Made by a program: the position numbers and the translations under genes. Positions 6,195 to 6,195 of a DNA stretch of 6,195 nucleotides are shown in pieces. Under the pieces are notes generated by a model. That model did no database searches and was not told where the DNA came from. It saw only the letters and a list, made by a program, of their open reading frames with translations. The DNA is from Chitinophagaceae bacterium (GTDB taxonomy: Bacteria; Bacteroidota; Bacteroidia; Chitinophagales; Chitinophagaceae). Positions within the stretch are counted from its first letter, which is position 1. Every line of letters starts with the position of its first letter. The DNA is taken from contig CANGEZ010000138.1 of the NCBI GenBank assembly GCA_947452875.1, positions 1 through 6,195 of the forward strand, given 5' to 3'.

Positions 6195-6195
6195 C

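Overview
The window is AT-rich and comes from a member of the Bacteroidota. The evidence is a DUF3810 protein (a family found mostly in that phylum), start codons without Shine-Dalgarno sequences, a signal peptide ending in LGQ, and a large TonB-dependent outer-membrane receptor with a barrel typical of the group. Class and family cannot be fixed from the sequence; Chitinophagia or Sphingobacteriia would fit.

Layout, left to right: (1) the 3' end of a DUF3810 membrane-anchored putative metalloprotease on the + strand, cut by the window edge; (2) a G-rich 7-bp tandem repeat (GGGATTG x7) directly after its stop codon; (3) a TspO/MBR-family protein on +; (4) a long inverted repeat in the convergent gap; (5) dCTP deaminase (dcd) on -; (6) a 71-bp divergent promoter gap; (7) an Sfp-like 4'-phosphopantetheinyl transferase on +, whose stop lies 2 bp from (8) the stop of a SAM hydrolase (DUF62) on -, which carries an apparent signal peptide; (9) a rho-independent terminator; (10) a TonB-dependent receptor on -, cut at its N-terminus by the window edge.

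The genes look like ordinary accessory and housekeeping functions in short transcription units, not one dedicated system: DUF3810-tspO on +, dcd alone on -, the transferase alone on +, and receptor then SAM hydrolase on - with a terminator between them. I see no CRISPR array, RNA gene, insertion sequence, phage gene or recognisable defence system. The points most worth following up are the G-quadruplex-prone heptamer array before tspO, the near-perfect inverted repeat between tspO and dcd, and the apparently exported SAM hydrolase.
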